Of a DNA stretch of 64,000 bases, positions 11,742 through 23,299 are shown piece after piece. Source of the stretch: Lampris incognitus (lineage: Eukaryota; Chordata; Actinopteri; Lampriformes; Lampridae); NCBI RefSeq assembly GCF_029633865.1, contig NC_079219.1:58518350-58582349 (forward strand). Reading direction: 5' to 3'. Both the position numbers and the translations under genes were made by a program. Each line of letters opens with the position of its first letter. Position 1 is the first letter of the stretch. The notes under the pieces were generated by a model that was not told the DNA's origin, ran no database searches, and worked only from the letters and a program-made list of their open reading frames with translations.

Positions 11742-14700
11742 GGGCAATGTAGTACGGCCGATTCACCTGACCTACATGTCTTCGGACTGTGGGAGGAAAC
11801 CGGAGCACCCGAAGGAAACCCACGCAGACACGGGGAGAACATGCAAACTCCACACAGAGGACGACCCGGGACGACCCCCAAGGTTGGACTACCCCGGGGC
11901 TCGAACCCAGGAGCTACTTGCTGTGAGGCGACCACGCTAACCACTGCGCCACCAGATTAGGTTATCATTATATGAAAGTTGCTTAGAATTAAAAAGGTCG
12001 GATGATCCTCTGTGGCGACCCCTAACGGGAACAGCCGAAAGTAGTAGCAGCAGTAGTAGCTTAGAATTAAAAAGGTGAGACACACTCGTCATGATCCCAC
12101 AAAGTCCATCTCCATTTCATCATTAGTGTTGCTGGGTCCAGGTTTTCACATCAGCATGACAGAGAAAATACTTTTCTATTAGAAGCGAGGTGAATATATG
12201 TGCACCCAATTTTGATGACCCCGGATTTTTTAGAAAAGTTTTTAGTCTCATCCCTGATCTATCGACCACCCACCTAATCACCGGTGGAGATTTTAACACT
12301 ATATTAGACAGTTTCGCCGACAGAAGTTCTACGCGCCCCATTTCCCCGTCTAATTCCACCATAGCCCTTAATCATCTGATGGGGGTCATTGAACCTGGTT
12401 GATATTTGGAGGCAGCAGCACCCGTCTGGTAGAGATTATTCTTTTTTTTCCCCACAGGTGCATAAAATCTTATACAAGAATCGACTACTTTCTAGTAGAC
12501 GCCAAGCTGTCCTCGGACATCATTTCCACCAAGTATCACAACATTTTGATATCAGACCCTCTCTTACTTAATGATGAACAATTCCCGCTACACATTTTCC
12601 ACTCAATCACAGCCTACTTGGCTGAGAACGACACTCCTGATATAAACGACTCCACTTTGTGGGAAGCCCCTAAGGCTGTCGTACGTGGTCATATTATTGC
12701 TTACGAGGCCAAGCTGAAAAAGGACAGAATGAAAGAAATGTCGGAAACTTCTGTTAAGCTTTCAGCACTTGAGAGTGAATATAGATCGTCAGCTTCGCCC
12801 TCCACACTTAATGACGTAATGAAACTAAAATTAAAATGTAACTCTATTCTCTCCGACCAGGTCAGCAAAACGTTACTGAAAATGAAACAAAAACACTTTG
12901 AGATGAGCGACAGGCCGGATAAACTATTAGCGCGCCAACTTAGGGGTGTTCAGGCCAAACGAATGATTAATAAAATTAAAACCAGAACGGGCTCTATATC
13001 CACAGACCCTAAACAGATCAACAAGAGTTCCCGTGAATTCTGTGAGAATCTCTCCACCTGGAGAATCGCTGCTGATACAGCGCCGATTTCAGACCTTCTC
13101 AGCGCTCTACGCCTATCTAAACTGTGTGCCTCGGCGCAAACTGAATTAAATGCAGATATAACTTAAGAGGAAGTGACGGAAGCAATACACTCTTTCCCCA
13201 ACGGGAAGGCTGCCGGACCGGACGGGTATGGCACAGAGTTCTATAAAGCGTACTCGGACAAAGTCTCTCCCATTGTGTTAAGGATGTTTTATCATTCTAT
13301 TGCAACGGCACGTCTCCCTGAATCCCTGTACGTGGCTAGCATATCCCTGTTATTGAAGAAAGATAAGGATGAAACCGACCCAGCATCATACCGTCCTATT
13401 GCCCTCCTCGGCTGTGCCCTAAAGGTGTTCACCAAGATACTGGCAAACAGACTTAATGGAGGTATAGCAACTGTAATCCACCATGGCCAAACTGGATTTA
13501 TCCCAGGAAGATTTTCCTTCTTTAACGTCAGACGATTAATGAATATAATGTACTCTAAATATGATAAAGATGCCAGTATTGCTGTCTTGGAACTCGATGC
13601 CCAGAAAGTCTTTGATCAGGTTGAACGGATATATATTTTGACAGTGTTGAGAGAGTTTGGCCTGGGTGACAATTTCACCTCATGGGTCAAAACGCTATAC
13701 GCCAGCCCAACAGCCTCAGTTATCACCAGCAGTGATAAATCACCCGCCTTTACACTGCACCGCTCCTGCCGTCAAGGCCGCCCTTTAAGCCCGTTACTAT
13801 TCGCACTCGCCATGGAGCCCCTTGCTATTAGTATAAGAAACCATCCCTCTATAGCCCCATTGATGCTAGGCAAGGTGGAGCACCGCATCTCGCTCTACGC
13901 GGATGATGTGGCTCTGCTTCTCTCCCGCCCCGAAGAATCTCTACCACCCTTACTAGAACTAATTACAGAGTTTGGTGAGCCTTCTGGGTACATGATATCT
14001 ACTACTTTCGGCTGCTCCCGTTAGGGGGCGCCACAGCGGATCATCCGTTTCCATCTCTTCCTGTCTTCTGCGTCTTCCTCTGTCACACCAGCCACCTGCA
14101 TGTCTTCCCTCACCACATCCATAAACCTCCTCTTTGGCCTTCCTCTTCTCCTCTTCCCTGGCAGCTCCATATTCAGCATCCTTCTCCCAATATACCCAGC
14201 ATCTCTCCTCCACACATGTCCACACCATCTCCGTCTTGTCTCTCTTGCTTTGTCTCCAAACCGTCCAACCTGAGCGGTCTCTCTAATATAATCATTCCTA
14301 ATCCTGTCCTTCTTCGTTACTCCCAGTGAAAATCTTAGCATCTTCAACTCTGCCACCTCCAGCTCCGCCTCCTGTCTTTTCCTCAGTGTCACTGTCTCCA
14401 AACCATATAACAAGTGGGTACACGATATACTGGGACAAAAGCGAATTCATGCAGCTTAAAGGGAAGCTGAACTCAACATTTGTAAAAAGTGTTCCCTTCC
14501 GTATTACTACAGATGAGATTAAATATTTAGGCGTGGTCATCCCTAGAGATCCCAAACTGATTTATAAACGGAACTTCTTGAGCATGGTAGACAAATCGAA
14601 ATCCAATATTGAAACCTGGAGGCTCTTAACTTTATCCATGATAGGACGAGTCAACGCAGTTAAATGGTGGCTCTCCCCAGGTTTCTATACCTCTTCCAGA

Positions 14701-17700
14701 ATATTTTTGCCCAAGTCTTTCTTGAGGCTACTAAACTCTATTGTCCTTCCCTTTGTCTGGGGATACAAGGCACATCGTATGGCCAAAAAGCACATACTCA
14801 AACCCAAAAGCGCAGGGGGGCCTCAGTCTGCCTAATTTCCAATCCTACTACTGGGCTGCCAACTGCAGAGCGCTGATGTACTGGCAAGGCGTGTACCCCA
14901 ACAGTCTCACCACCTCCACCCCGTCACGGCTTGCAATAGAGCAGGATATCACCAAAAGCTCTCTCCCCGCTCTTCTCTTCGCTAGGAACGTACCTCCAAA
15001 AGCCACTGTGGGTGATAACTTTATGCTCATTAACCCTCTAAAAAGTCTGGTATCAAATTAGGAAAGTGTTTGCTCTACCTGACATCTCTGCCTACACTCC
15101 CGTTTGCAACAACCATGCCTTTTCCCCTTCTCTAACTGATAATGCCTTCACAATTTGGAGAAACAACGCTATCATCACTATCGCAAACCTTTATACAGAT
15201 AATGCATTCGCCACCTTCGCACAGTTGAGGGAAAAGTATGCACTCCCTGCATCCCACTTCTCCCGTTATCTCCAGATTAGAGACTACGTCCGTACCAACC
15301 TGCCTAACTTTGAGGTGTTCCCTGCTGCTGTCAGCTTCTATACCCTTATGAATCAGCCCCCTCGTTCAAGGAGACCTGTTACCAGATTTGTTGATGTTTT
15401 TACAACACACGATTCCGTCTCCACGCAGCACTTAGAAGCAGCTTGGGAGGAGGATCTTGGTATGGCAATCGAAGATGAGAGCTGGGAAACAAGCCTTAAA
15501 GCTATCCACGACTGTTCTATAAACTCCCGACACCAACTTATCCAATTTAAAGTGGTTGATAGGCTGCACTACTCCTGTACCAAGCTACACGCATTTTATC
15601 CCTCTGTGTCCCCAATCTGCCCCAAGTGTAAAGCAGCGGAGGGCACACTGGGCCATCTTTTCTGGTCTTGCCCTAAACTAAATAAGTTCTGGTCAGATAG
15701 TTTTAAATGCTTTTCTGACGTATATAGTTGTGACCTCACACCAGACTCACACACCGCCATCCTGGGGGAAACCAAGCATCATCTAACGCTGTCTCATTTG
15801 GAACAGAAGACAATACAATATGGCATGGTTGTTGCGAAAAGGACTATACTCACAAAGTGGAAGGGTGACGAGGTGCCTGTGTTTAGAACCTGGTTAGCTG
15901 AAATCACCAATCTGCTAAATATGGAGAAGATCCGATACACTGTCTCTCTTACGTCTGCAACCTTTAACACAATGTGGCAACCATTCCTTTCTTATCTGTC
16001 AAAGTCGTCTTGAATTGAAATTTTTTTTGGGGGGTGGTTAATTTATATACACTACCGTTCAAAAGTTTGGGATCACCCAAACAATTTTGTGTTTTCCATG
16101 AAAAGTCACACTTATTCACCACCATATGTTGTGAAATGAATAGAAAATAGAGTCAAGACATTGACAAGGTTAGAAATAATGATTTGTATTTGAAATAAGA
16201 TTTTTTTTACATCAAACTTTGCTTTCGTTAAAGAATCCTCCATTTGCAGCAATTACAGCATTGCAGACCTTTGGCATTCTAGCTGTTAATTTGTTGAGGT
16301 AATCTGGAGAAATTGCACCCCACGCTTCCAGAAGCAGCTCCCACAAGTTGGATTGGTTGGATGGGCACTTCTTTGAGCAGATTGAGTTTCTGGAGCATCA
16401 CATTTGTGGGGTCAATTAAACGCTCAAAATGGCCAGAAAAAGAGAACTTTCATCTGAAACTCGACAGTCTATTCTTGTTCTTAGAAATGAAGGCTATTCC
16501 ATGCGAGAAATTGCTAAGAAATTGAAGATTTCCTACACCGGTGTGTACTACTCCCTTCAGAGGACAGCACAAACAGGCTCTAACCAGAGTAGAAAAAGAA
16601 GTGGGAGGCCGCGTTTGAGAAACAGACGCCTCACAGGTCCCCAACTGGCATCTTCATTAAATAGTACCTGTTAGAGCCTGTTTGTGCTGTCCTCTGAAGG
16701 GAGTAGTACACACCGGTGTAGGAAATCTTCAATTTCTTAGCAATTTCTCGCATGGAATAGCCTTCATTTCTAAGAACAAGAATAGACTGTCGAGTTTCAG
16801 ATGAAAGTTCTCTTTTTCTGGCCATTTTGAGCGTTTAATTGACCCCACAAATGTGATGCTCCAGAAACTCAATCTGCTCAAAGAGGTGCCCATCCAACCA
16901 ATCCAACTTGTGGGAGCTGCTTCTGGAAGCGTGGGGTGCAATTTCTCCAGATTACCTCAACAAATTAACAGCTAGAATGCCAAAGGTCTGCAATGCTGTA
17001 ATTGCTGCAAATGGAGGATTCTTTGACGAAAGCAAAGTTTGATGTAAAAAAAATCTTATTTCAAATACAAATCATTATTTCTAACCTTGTCAATGTCTTG
17101 ACTCTATTTTCTATTCATTTCACAACATATGGTGGTGAATAAGTGTGACTTTTCATGGAAAACACAAAATTGTTTGGGTGATCCCAAACTTTTGAACGGT
17201 AGTGTAGCTGCGTGTACTACATTGTATTAAGTCTTTATACTGTACATTTTTCCTTTTTTTAAACATTTTTTTTACCTTCAGTCTGAGACATCTATTCGCA
17301 TCTATCCCATTTAAAAGATGGTGCTGAACGTCATTTCTTTTTGTATCTTAAGAGCAGTTCTGCTGTTATGGTTGCTTTTGTTATATTGTCCTTGTGTCTG
17401 TTTGATTTGCTTAGGGGGGAGGGGGGAGGATTTACTGTTTTTGTGATCTGTCTTTATCCCTGTTAATTGAAAATGTTATAAATAAAATATTTAAAAAATT
17501 AAAAAATAAAAAAAGAAGTGAGGTGAATTCTGACGACTCTACCTCAGGAGCTTTAGAATTGTGGCGTGAACCAATCTGAAGAAAAAATAAACCAGCGAGG
17601 CGTCTGAAACTACTGCAGATCTCTGTGTATTTGAAAGATTAACACACCGGGTACTTTCGGAGACCAGTCAATCGCAAAGCCTTCGGTCATGTGGCCCGAG

Positions 17701-20700
17701 AAACTGAAGAGGGGAGAGGCTTCCTTCTGCTGCTGGATTAACGCTGCCATGGCATCAGAATTGTGGACTGCCTCCAGCTGAGGCTGCAAGTCAAATATTT
17801 CAACCTGCCCCTTTTCTGACCAGACAGCAGCCAACGACTGCTGCCCGCGTCGAGTCACCTGCAAGCACAGACACACAAAAAGCCCAAATAAGTTACAGTC
17901 TTCTGAAACTATAGCTTTCATGAAGTAGTATGTGCCGTGGAGATCCCTGTGTACGCAGGTCTTCTTTCCCACCACTCAGTCCATGAGCCGATCTTACCGA
18001 TGAACACAATCACCACCAGAGAGGAGGACTAACCAGTGAAGTCAGCTGGTGCAGTGCTGGGTTGGAACGAAAACCTGCATACACACGGACCGCCATGGCA
18101 CACAACTGAACACCTCTGGTTTAAGATATATGACACACTGAGGGCTCCATGAGAGAAGATGTAAAAACCCATCCATCCATCCATCTATCCGTGGGGCTCG
18201 AACCAAGGACCTTCTTGCTGTGAGGCGACCGCGCTAACCACTGCGCCGCCCCAAGATGGAAAATCGTTGCATAGAAATGCTAGGCGACGCACCCTGACTC
18301 TGTTAATTCCTCCATAGTGAGGCATCATTGCCAGCTCCATCTGTGGCTTTTTATCTTCGTCTTCATCGCTCTCTTCATCGCTGCTTTCTTTCTCGTCTTC
18401 CTTCACTTCCCCTGTTCCATGAAGGTTATGCATGCGCATGACAAGGAGTCTAAAGTAAAACAAAACAAAATATTAAAGGACAGAGGGTACCAGAAACCTG
18501 ATGACCTGTCTCCACATTTTCAGACTGCAGTGTTAACTAATGGCATTACATTCAAAAGGTCCGAAAAAGGAAGCAGCATTTTGATCTTTTTTTGGGGGAG
18601 GGGGATCCCCCCCTTTTCTGCACAATTGTATCCGGCCAATTACCCCCACTCTTCCGAGCCATCCTGGTCTCTGCTCCACCCCCTCTGCTGATCCGGGGAG
18701 GCTGCAGACTACCACATGCCCCCTCCCATACATGTGGGGTCGCCAGCCGCTTCTTTTCACCTGACAGTGAGGAGTTTCGCCAGGGGGACGTAGTGTGTGG
18801 GAGGATCACGCTATACCCCCCAGTTCCCCCGAACAGGTGCCCCGAACGACCAGAGGAGGCGCTAGTGAAGCGACCAGGACACATATCCACATCCACTTCC
18901 CACCCACAGACACGGCCAATTGTGTCTGTAGAGACGCCCGACCGAGCCGGGGGTAACACGGGGATTCGATCCGGCGATCCCCGTGTTGGTATGCAACGGA
19001 ATAGACCCCCTACGTTGCCCGGACGCCCAGCAGTTGGATAATTTTTAACGGGACTCAAGAAGAGTCACTGCAGTGCAGCTTATTAATAATTAGTGAGACA
19101 GTTGTACAATCACAGTCTACGAATTTCACCCAAGTTCCTTGTACATGTTGATAACTGAGGCCCATCCAAGCATCAACGCCGTAAAACCAGACCGGTCAAA
19201 ACAGGAAGCACTGAGAAAACCTCTCAACTAGTCCCCGAAAATGGTTTTTTTTTTTTTTTTTTTTGGTTCTTACAATTCTGTTAATCCCAAACGTAGCCTA
19301 TTGTACTTGTCACACTGACTGGCGTACACACGGTGCAAGTAGTTTGAATTATAAACACTTCATTGGGCTACAGTTAGCTCTGTTGTGATCCATCGAGCGT
19401 TGGGGAGTCAGGTCGCCAACTCAATGACCATCTTTTTTTTGGGGGGGGTAGCACATTTTATGCCATCGGCAAGTCACATGGAATTACACATCACTAGTCT
19501 AAGAATAAATGCTGAGCATCATTGTGTGTGTGTGTTGGAGAGCAAGTGAGAGAGGTGGCCACTCGTACTTGTGCAGTCAACTATATCACATAATTAATGA
19601 GCAACCATCTGATTTACTGCCCTAACCAGCAAAACAAACCACTACTGTATTCATCAACAGCAATAACACACTTGTACAGGGATGGGCAACATCATCCAGA
19701 TCCAGAAAGGGCCGGTGTGGGTGCAGGTCTTTGTTCCAACCGAGCAGTTACACACCCGAGTCTACAAATCAAGGCCCTTAGCAAACACTAGTGGTTGACC
19801 AATAGAAGCAGGTGTAATGGCTTGGTTGGAACAAAGACCTGCACCCACACCGGCCCTTTCTGGATCATGTTGCCCACCCCTCATGTCACTGTTGCGGAAA
19901 TGTTCCCCACTGCATGCACAGTGCGTGGCGAGGGAGCAGCACGAATTCGGTATTCTCCCCAGCATTAAACATTCACTCTTAGATTGTCAAACTATTTCCT
20001 GGACTGAACTGGTTTGTTGAACTGGTCAAATCTGGAAATCCCCCGGCCAATCCTTGAGAGTTGGAAACTCTAATGAGGAGGGCTGGGAAGGTTAATTTCA
20101 AGGCATCGTCAGTGACAGGTTATAGATTACTACCTGCTTCTGACTGTGAAGAGTGCCTTAATTATTCTCAGTAACATGATGTTATTCATCCATCCCTCCA
20201 TTATCCAAGCCGCTTATCCAAATTCGGGTCATGGGATGCGGGAGCCTATCCCAGCAGTCGTTGGGCGGCAGGCGGGGAGACACCCTGGACAGGCCGCCAG
20301 TCCATCACAGGGCCGACACATTCACACCTAGGGACAATTCAGTACGGGCAATCCACCTGACCTCCATGTCTTTGGACTGTAGGAGGAAACCCATGCAGAC
20401 ACAGGGAGAACATGCAAACTCCACACAGAGGATGACCCGGGATGACCCCCAAGGTTAGACTACCCCAGGGTTCGAACCCAGGACCTTCTTTGCTGTGAGG
20501 CAACCGTGCTAACCACTGCATCACCGTGCCACATTTTATATATATACTATATATATACTGGAATAGGCTCCAGCATCCCTGTGACCCCGAGAGCAGGATA
20601 AGTGGTTAAGACAACGGACGGATATACGAGATATGATGGTGAAATTAGGCCAGCGAAACATATCAAAAATCATTACGAATGGATAGTAAAAACTTTATTA

Positions 20701-21416
20701 AGTCTGTAATGGCGGTGCCTTAACTCTGCAACGTAGTCCGAGAAATGTCTCTGTCAACTCCCTATGGAGAACTCGGTTCAGGTCATTTTGGATTAACCCG
20801 TCTCTAAACAGACTGCCTTGTGTCTGGCTCCATATTACCTGCAAATTACCACTAGACCACTACACCTACCTGTTGCTGAGTGCAGTGTCGGCTTGCGTGC
20901 CTGCACAGAGCAGCAGTGACAAGGGAAACTGCTCCCTGTTTCCCCCATCTTCATCTCTCACTATGTCGAAGCTCAAGCAAGGAGCACCTATGGGGACCAT
21001 AAGAAAAAAACATGACATAGGTACTCTCATTACCACCTCTCATTATCATCATATTTGTGATATTGGGCTGTACAAGTAACATTGACCTGACTTGATTACT
21101 ATCCAGTGGCAAATGTGGATATCAGCAGCCATCAGCAGACTGGACCCTGCATAAACAGTGCAGCCAGCGCGCCAGCTGGGCCCAAACTTAGTCCGGGCTT
21201 ACCCGTCTGGCACTCGTGGTACATGCGGTAAGCCGACTGGTCCATCTCCAGCTCGACCCCCGGCTGCAGCGGCTCTAAGCCGGGGACGTACACTTTGCTC
21301 TCGACCTCTCCGTCGACCCCCTCATCCTCCATGTCGTTGTCGTCGCTGCCGGCTTCGTCCATCTCCTCCGTCTCCCCGTCCCCGGCGGTACACGCGTCTT
21401 CGCCGGGCGCCGCCAT
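9194..21416 (-). CDS. grwd1: Glutamate-rich WD repeat-containing protein 1
   Basis: Seven exons on the minus strand: 21416-21203, 20987-20870, 18449-18293, 17858-17648, 11135-10990, 10791-10600 and 9502-9194. All junctions are GT/AG, all phases join, and the product is 448 aa (human about 446). GRWD1 is a nuclear/nucleolar histone-binding WD protein linked to ribosome biogenesis and CDT1/MCM loading. The N-terminal histone-binding segment carries the core [17 protein letters not shown]. An acidic run ([19 protein letters not shown]) lies near residues 126-144 in exon 3, followed by [12 protein letters not shown]. Exons 4-7 hold the beta-propeller, including [44 protein letters not shown] and the C-terminal HWHPQ...TISV. 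The chosen start (21416) has a good context (CAACATGG) and fits the family length. Intron 4 is 6.5 kb because of a LINE insertion. Confidence 0.96.
9905..10350 (+). mobile_element. SINE family A copy in grwd1 intron 6
   Basis: GGGTAGCGTGGCGGTCTATTCC head and B box GGTTCGAATCC near 9962-9972, followed by the standard family A body and a G-rich end at 10330-10345. Confidence 0.85.
11520..11960 (-). mobile_element. SINE family B copy in grwd1 intron 4
   Basis: The minus-strand family B copy includes an internal (GT)n tract that has expanded to about 85 bp (11654-11738 as CA on the plus strand). The tRNA-like head lies near 11900-11955. Confidence 0.85.
11997..12060 (-). mobile_element. RTE-like LINE 3'-end relic
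   Basis: GGATGATCCTCTGTGGCGACCCC ... AGCCGAAAGTAGTAG corresponds to the reverse complement of the left end of the fragment at 13999-14415. Only the 3' untranslated tip is present, ending in an (AGT)n-like tail. Confidence 0.55.
13173..13985 (+). pseudogene. LINE reverse transcriptase domain (L1/Tx1-like), degraded
   Basis: Recognisable RT blocks in order are [61 protein letters not shown] (normally Asp-Ala-x-Lys-Ala-Phe-Asp), [18 protein letters not shown] and [10 protein letters not shown], which holds the catalytic YADD. A stop at 13164-13166 separates it from the upstream ORF, and the downstream part is split by the RTE-like insertion. The enzyme would copy its own RNA at a nicked target; this copy cannot make a full product. 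Confidence 0.85.
13999..14415 (-). mobile_element. RTE-like LINE fragment inserted in the L1/Tx1 LINE
   Basis: It is flanked by a 13-bp duplication, GGGTACAYGATAT, at 13986-13998 and 14416-14428. The minus strand carries a 130-codon open frame (14413-14021). Its product resembles the C-terminal tail of a reverse transcriptase, with a [19 protein letters not shown]-type motif and a basic RRGRPKRR stretch. Removing it restores the host LINE reading GEPSGY-to-WDKSEF. Confidence 0.8.
16050..17204. mobile_element. Palindromic (fold-back) Tc1-like element
   Basis: Two 535-bp arms (16050-16584 and 16670-17204) are almost perfect reverse complements around an 85-bp loop, with TA on both sides (16048-16049, 17205-17206). 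Both ends are CACTACCGTTCAAAAGTTTG, a Tc1-type terminus. Each arm encodes the same N-terminal transposase helix-turn-helix segment, [20 protein letters not shown] at its start, on opposite strands. The loop keeps a second short transposase stretch (KRSGRPR ... [13 protein letters not shown]). It has no catalytic domain, so it can only have moved with help. Confidence 0.9.
18176..18262 (-). mobile_element. SINE family B head fragment
   Basis: Only the tRNA-like head and a CATC tail remain, joined directly, as if the body was deleted. It lies in grwd1 intron 3. Confidence 0.65.
18590..19030 (-). mobile_element. SINE family A copy in grwd1 intron 2
   Basis: Reverse-oriented family A copy with a B box near 18960-18975 and a G/A-rich 3' end at the low-coordinate side. 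It has several point differences from the other copies. Confidence 0.85.
19031..19676. other. grwd1 intron 2 spacer
   Basis: Apart from T-runs (19243-19264, 19432-19441) I see nothing recognisable here. Confidence 0.5.
19677..19881. mobile_element. MITE with long inverted ends (hAT-like appearance)
   Basis: About 65 bp at the left (CAGGGATGGGCAACAT ... TTTGTTCCAACC) is repeated in inverse at the right (GGTTGGAACAAAG ... GTTGCCCACCCCT), around a short unrelated core. No coding capacity. The superfamily is inferred only from the CAGGGRTGGGCAAC-type tip. Confidence 0.7.
20187..20535 (-). mobile_element. SINE family B copy in grwd1 intron 2
   Basis: Minus-strand copy with the tRNA-like head near 20465-20530 and the GGATAAGCGGCTT end near 20200. 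A partial copy in the opposite orientation follows at 20557-20612. Confidence 0.8.
20557..20612 (+). mobile_element. SINE family B 3' fragment
   Basis: GGAATAGGCTCCAGCATCCC to GGATAAGTGG matches the 3' part of family B, here on the plus strand next to a (TATA)n stretch. Confidence 0.6.
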
Positions 21417-21560
21417 GTTGAGAACGTCGGGTTCGCTTACTTCCGGTATGCCGGACACGTGGTTTGAACGCCATCCTCCCGACGCCCCTCCCGCCTCGGT
21501 CTCGCGTCCCCCCCCCCCTCCGCACACCCCTCTCTCCCCCATTTCCAGGAACTCAGCTGA
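21417..21560 (-). promoter_or_regulatory. grwd1: grwd1 promoter region
   Basis: Immediately upstream of the start codon (minus strand) the DNA is GC-rich. It includes an ETS-type ACTTCCGG site (about 21437-21445), common in TATA-less housekeeping promoters. The transcription start is not resolved. Confidence 0.45.
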
Positions 21561-21779
21561 CTTTTTGTTCGGCCGCTGGCTCGTCCCTCCGGGCGATGGG
21601 GAATTGCCAGGATCGGTTGATTGGGGGGCTTTTTTCCGTAAATGTGGCGTCTGGGTGAGACCCCGATCTGCGTCCGGTCGTGACGTTACGACCGCGCTGG
21701 TCTCCCGGTGTCAGGCGCTCCGGCTCGTGCACACCGACAACACTAATAATGGACATGATACAATAATCATAACAACTGA

Positions 21780-23290
21780 TATAATAATAATAATTGGCAT
21801 AATATGATAATATTATAAAATATAAATATATGAATAATAATAATACTGTAACGATACAATGTATAACAAATAACAAATACGTATAATAATGAACAATAAC
21901 AAATAAATAAATAAACAATAAACAAATAATATATAAATAATGATATATAATGATATATTATATGGAATATAATAATAATAACTGACATAATATGATAATA
22001 TTATAAAATATAAATATATGAATAATACACATAAATAGTAATAATATTGTAACGATACAATGCATAACAAACAATAAATACATATAATAATGAACAAATA
22101 AATAAATAAATAAACAAATAATATATAAATAATGATATATATAATGATATATTATATAGAATATAATAATAATAACTGACATAATATAATATTATAAAAT
22201 ATAAATATATGAATAATACACATAAATAATAATAATATTGTAACGATACAATGTATAACAAATAATAAATACATATAATAATGAACAAATAAATAAATAA
22301 ATAATATATAAATAATGATATATAATGATATATTATATGGAATATAATAATAATAACTGACATATGATAATATTATAAAATATAAATATATGAATAATAC
22401 ACATAAATAATAATAATATTGTAACGATACAATGCATAACAAATAATAAATACATATAATAATGAACAAATAAATAAATAAACAAATAATATATAAATAA
22501 TGATATATATAATGATATATTATATAGAATATAATAATAATAACTGACATAATATAATATTATAAAATATAAATATATGAATAATACACATAAATAATAA
22601 TAATATTGTAACGATACAATGTATAACAAATAATAAATACATATAATAATGAACAAATAAATAAATAAATATATAAATAATGATATATAATGATATATTA
22701 TATGGAATATAATAATAATAACTGACATAATATGATAATATTATAAAATATAAATATATGAATAATACACATAAATAATAATAATATTGTAACGATACAA
22801 TGTATAACAAATAATAAATACATATAATAATTAACAATAACAAATAAATAAATAAACAATAAACAAATAATATATAAATAATGATATATAATGATATATT
22901 ATATGGAATATAATAATAACAATAACTGACATAATATAATAATATTATAAAACATAAATATATGAATAACATACATAAATAATAATAATATTGTAACGAT
23001 ACAATGTATAACAAATAATAAATACATATAATAATGAACAAATAAATAAATAAATAATATATAATGATATATAATGATATATTATATAGAATATAATAAT
23101 AATAATAACTGACATAATATAATAATATTATAAAATATAAATATATGAATAATACACATAAATAATAATAATATTGTAACGATACAATGTATAACAAATA
23201 ACAAATACATATAATAATGAACAAATAAATAAATAATAAATAATATATAAATAATGATATATTATACAGAATATAATAACTGACGTAATA
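21780..23290. repeat. AT-rich tandem repeat, ~180-195-bp unit, about 8 copies
   Basis: Each unit contains ATAATATTATAAAATATAAA, then TGTAACGATACAATG, then (AATA)n. Successive units start about 194, 181, 187 and 178 bp apart, the length changing through ATAA and TATA slippage. The isoleucine/tyrosine-rich minus-strand open frames across it are a by-product of the base composition. Confidence 0.95.
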
Positions 23291-23299
23291 ATGACAGTA

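Larger units (their letters stand above)
12196..17513 (+). mobile_element. 5'-truncated LINE of the L1/Tx1 type, with nested insertions
   Basis: The element is bounded by a 15-bp target-site duplication, AGAAGYGAGGTGAAT, at 12181-12195 and 17514-17528 with one mismatch. It begins inside the endonuclease domain (GGDFN motif near 12285) and is 5'-truncated. Its ORF pieces at 12399-13166, 13173-14024, 14429-15061 and 15066-16013 are broken by stops and frameshifts. It ends in an A-rich AATAAA tail. Two younger insertions sit inside it: an RTE-like fragment (13999-14415) and a palindromic Tc1-like element (16050-17204). It is inactive as it stands. Confidence 0.85.

Noticed and set aside
16429-16825. 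Two separate transposase genes on opposite strands
   Set aside because: They are the two arms of one palindromic element and encode the same truncated N-terminal segment.
21417-21542. N-terminal extension of GRWD1 starting at 21542
   Set aside because: The extra 42 residues are Gly/Arg-rich with no family match. The ATG at 21416 has a better context and gives the usual length.
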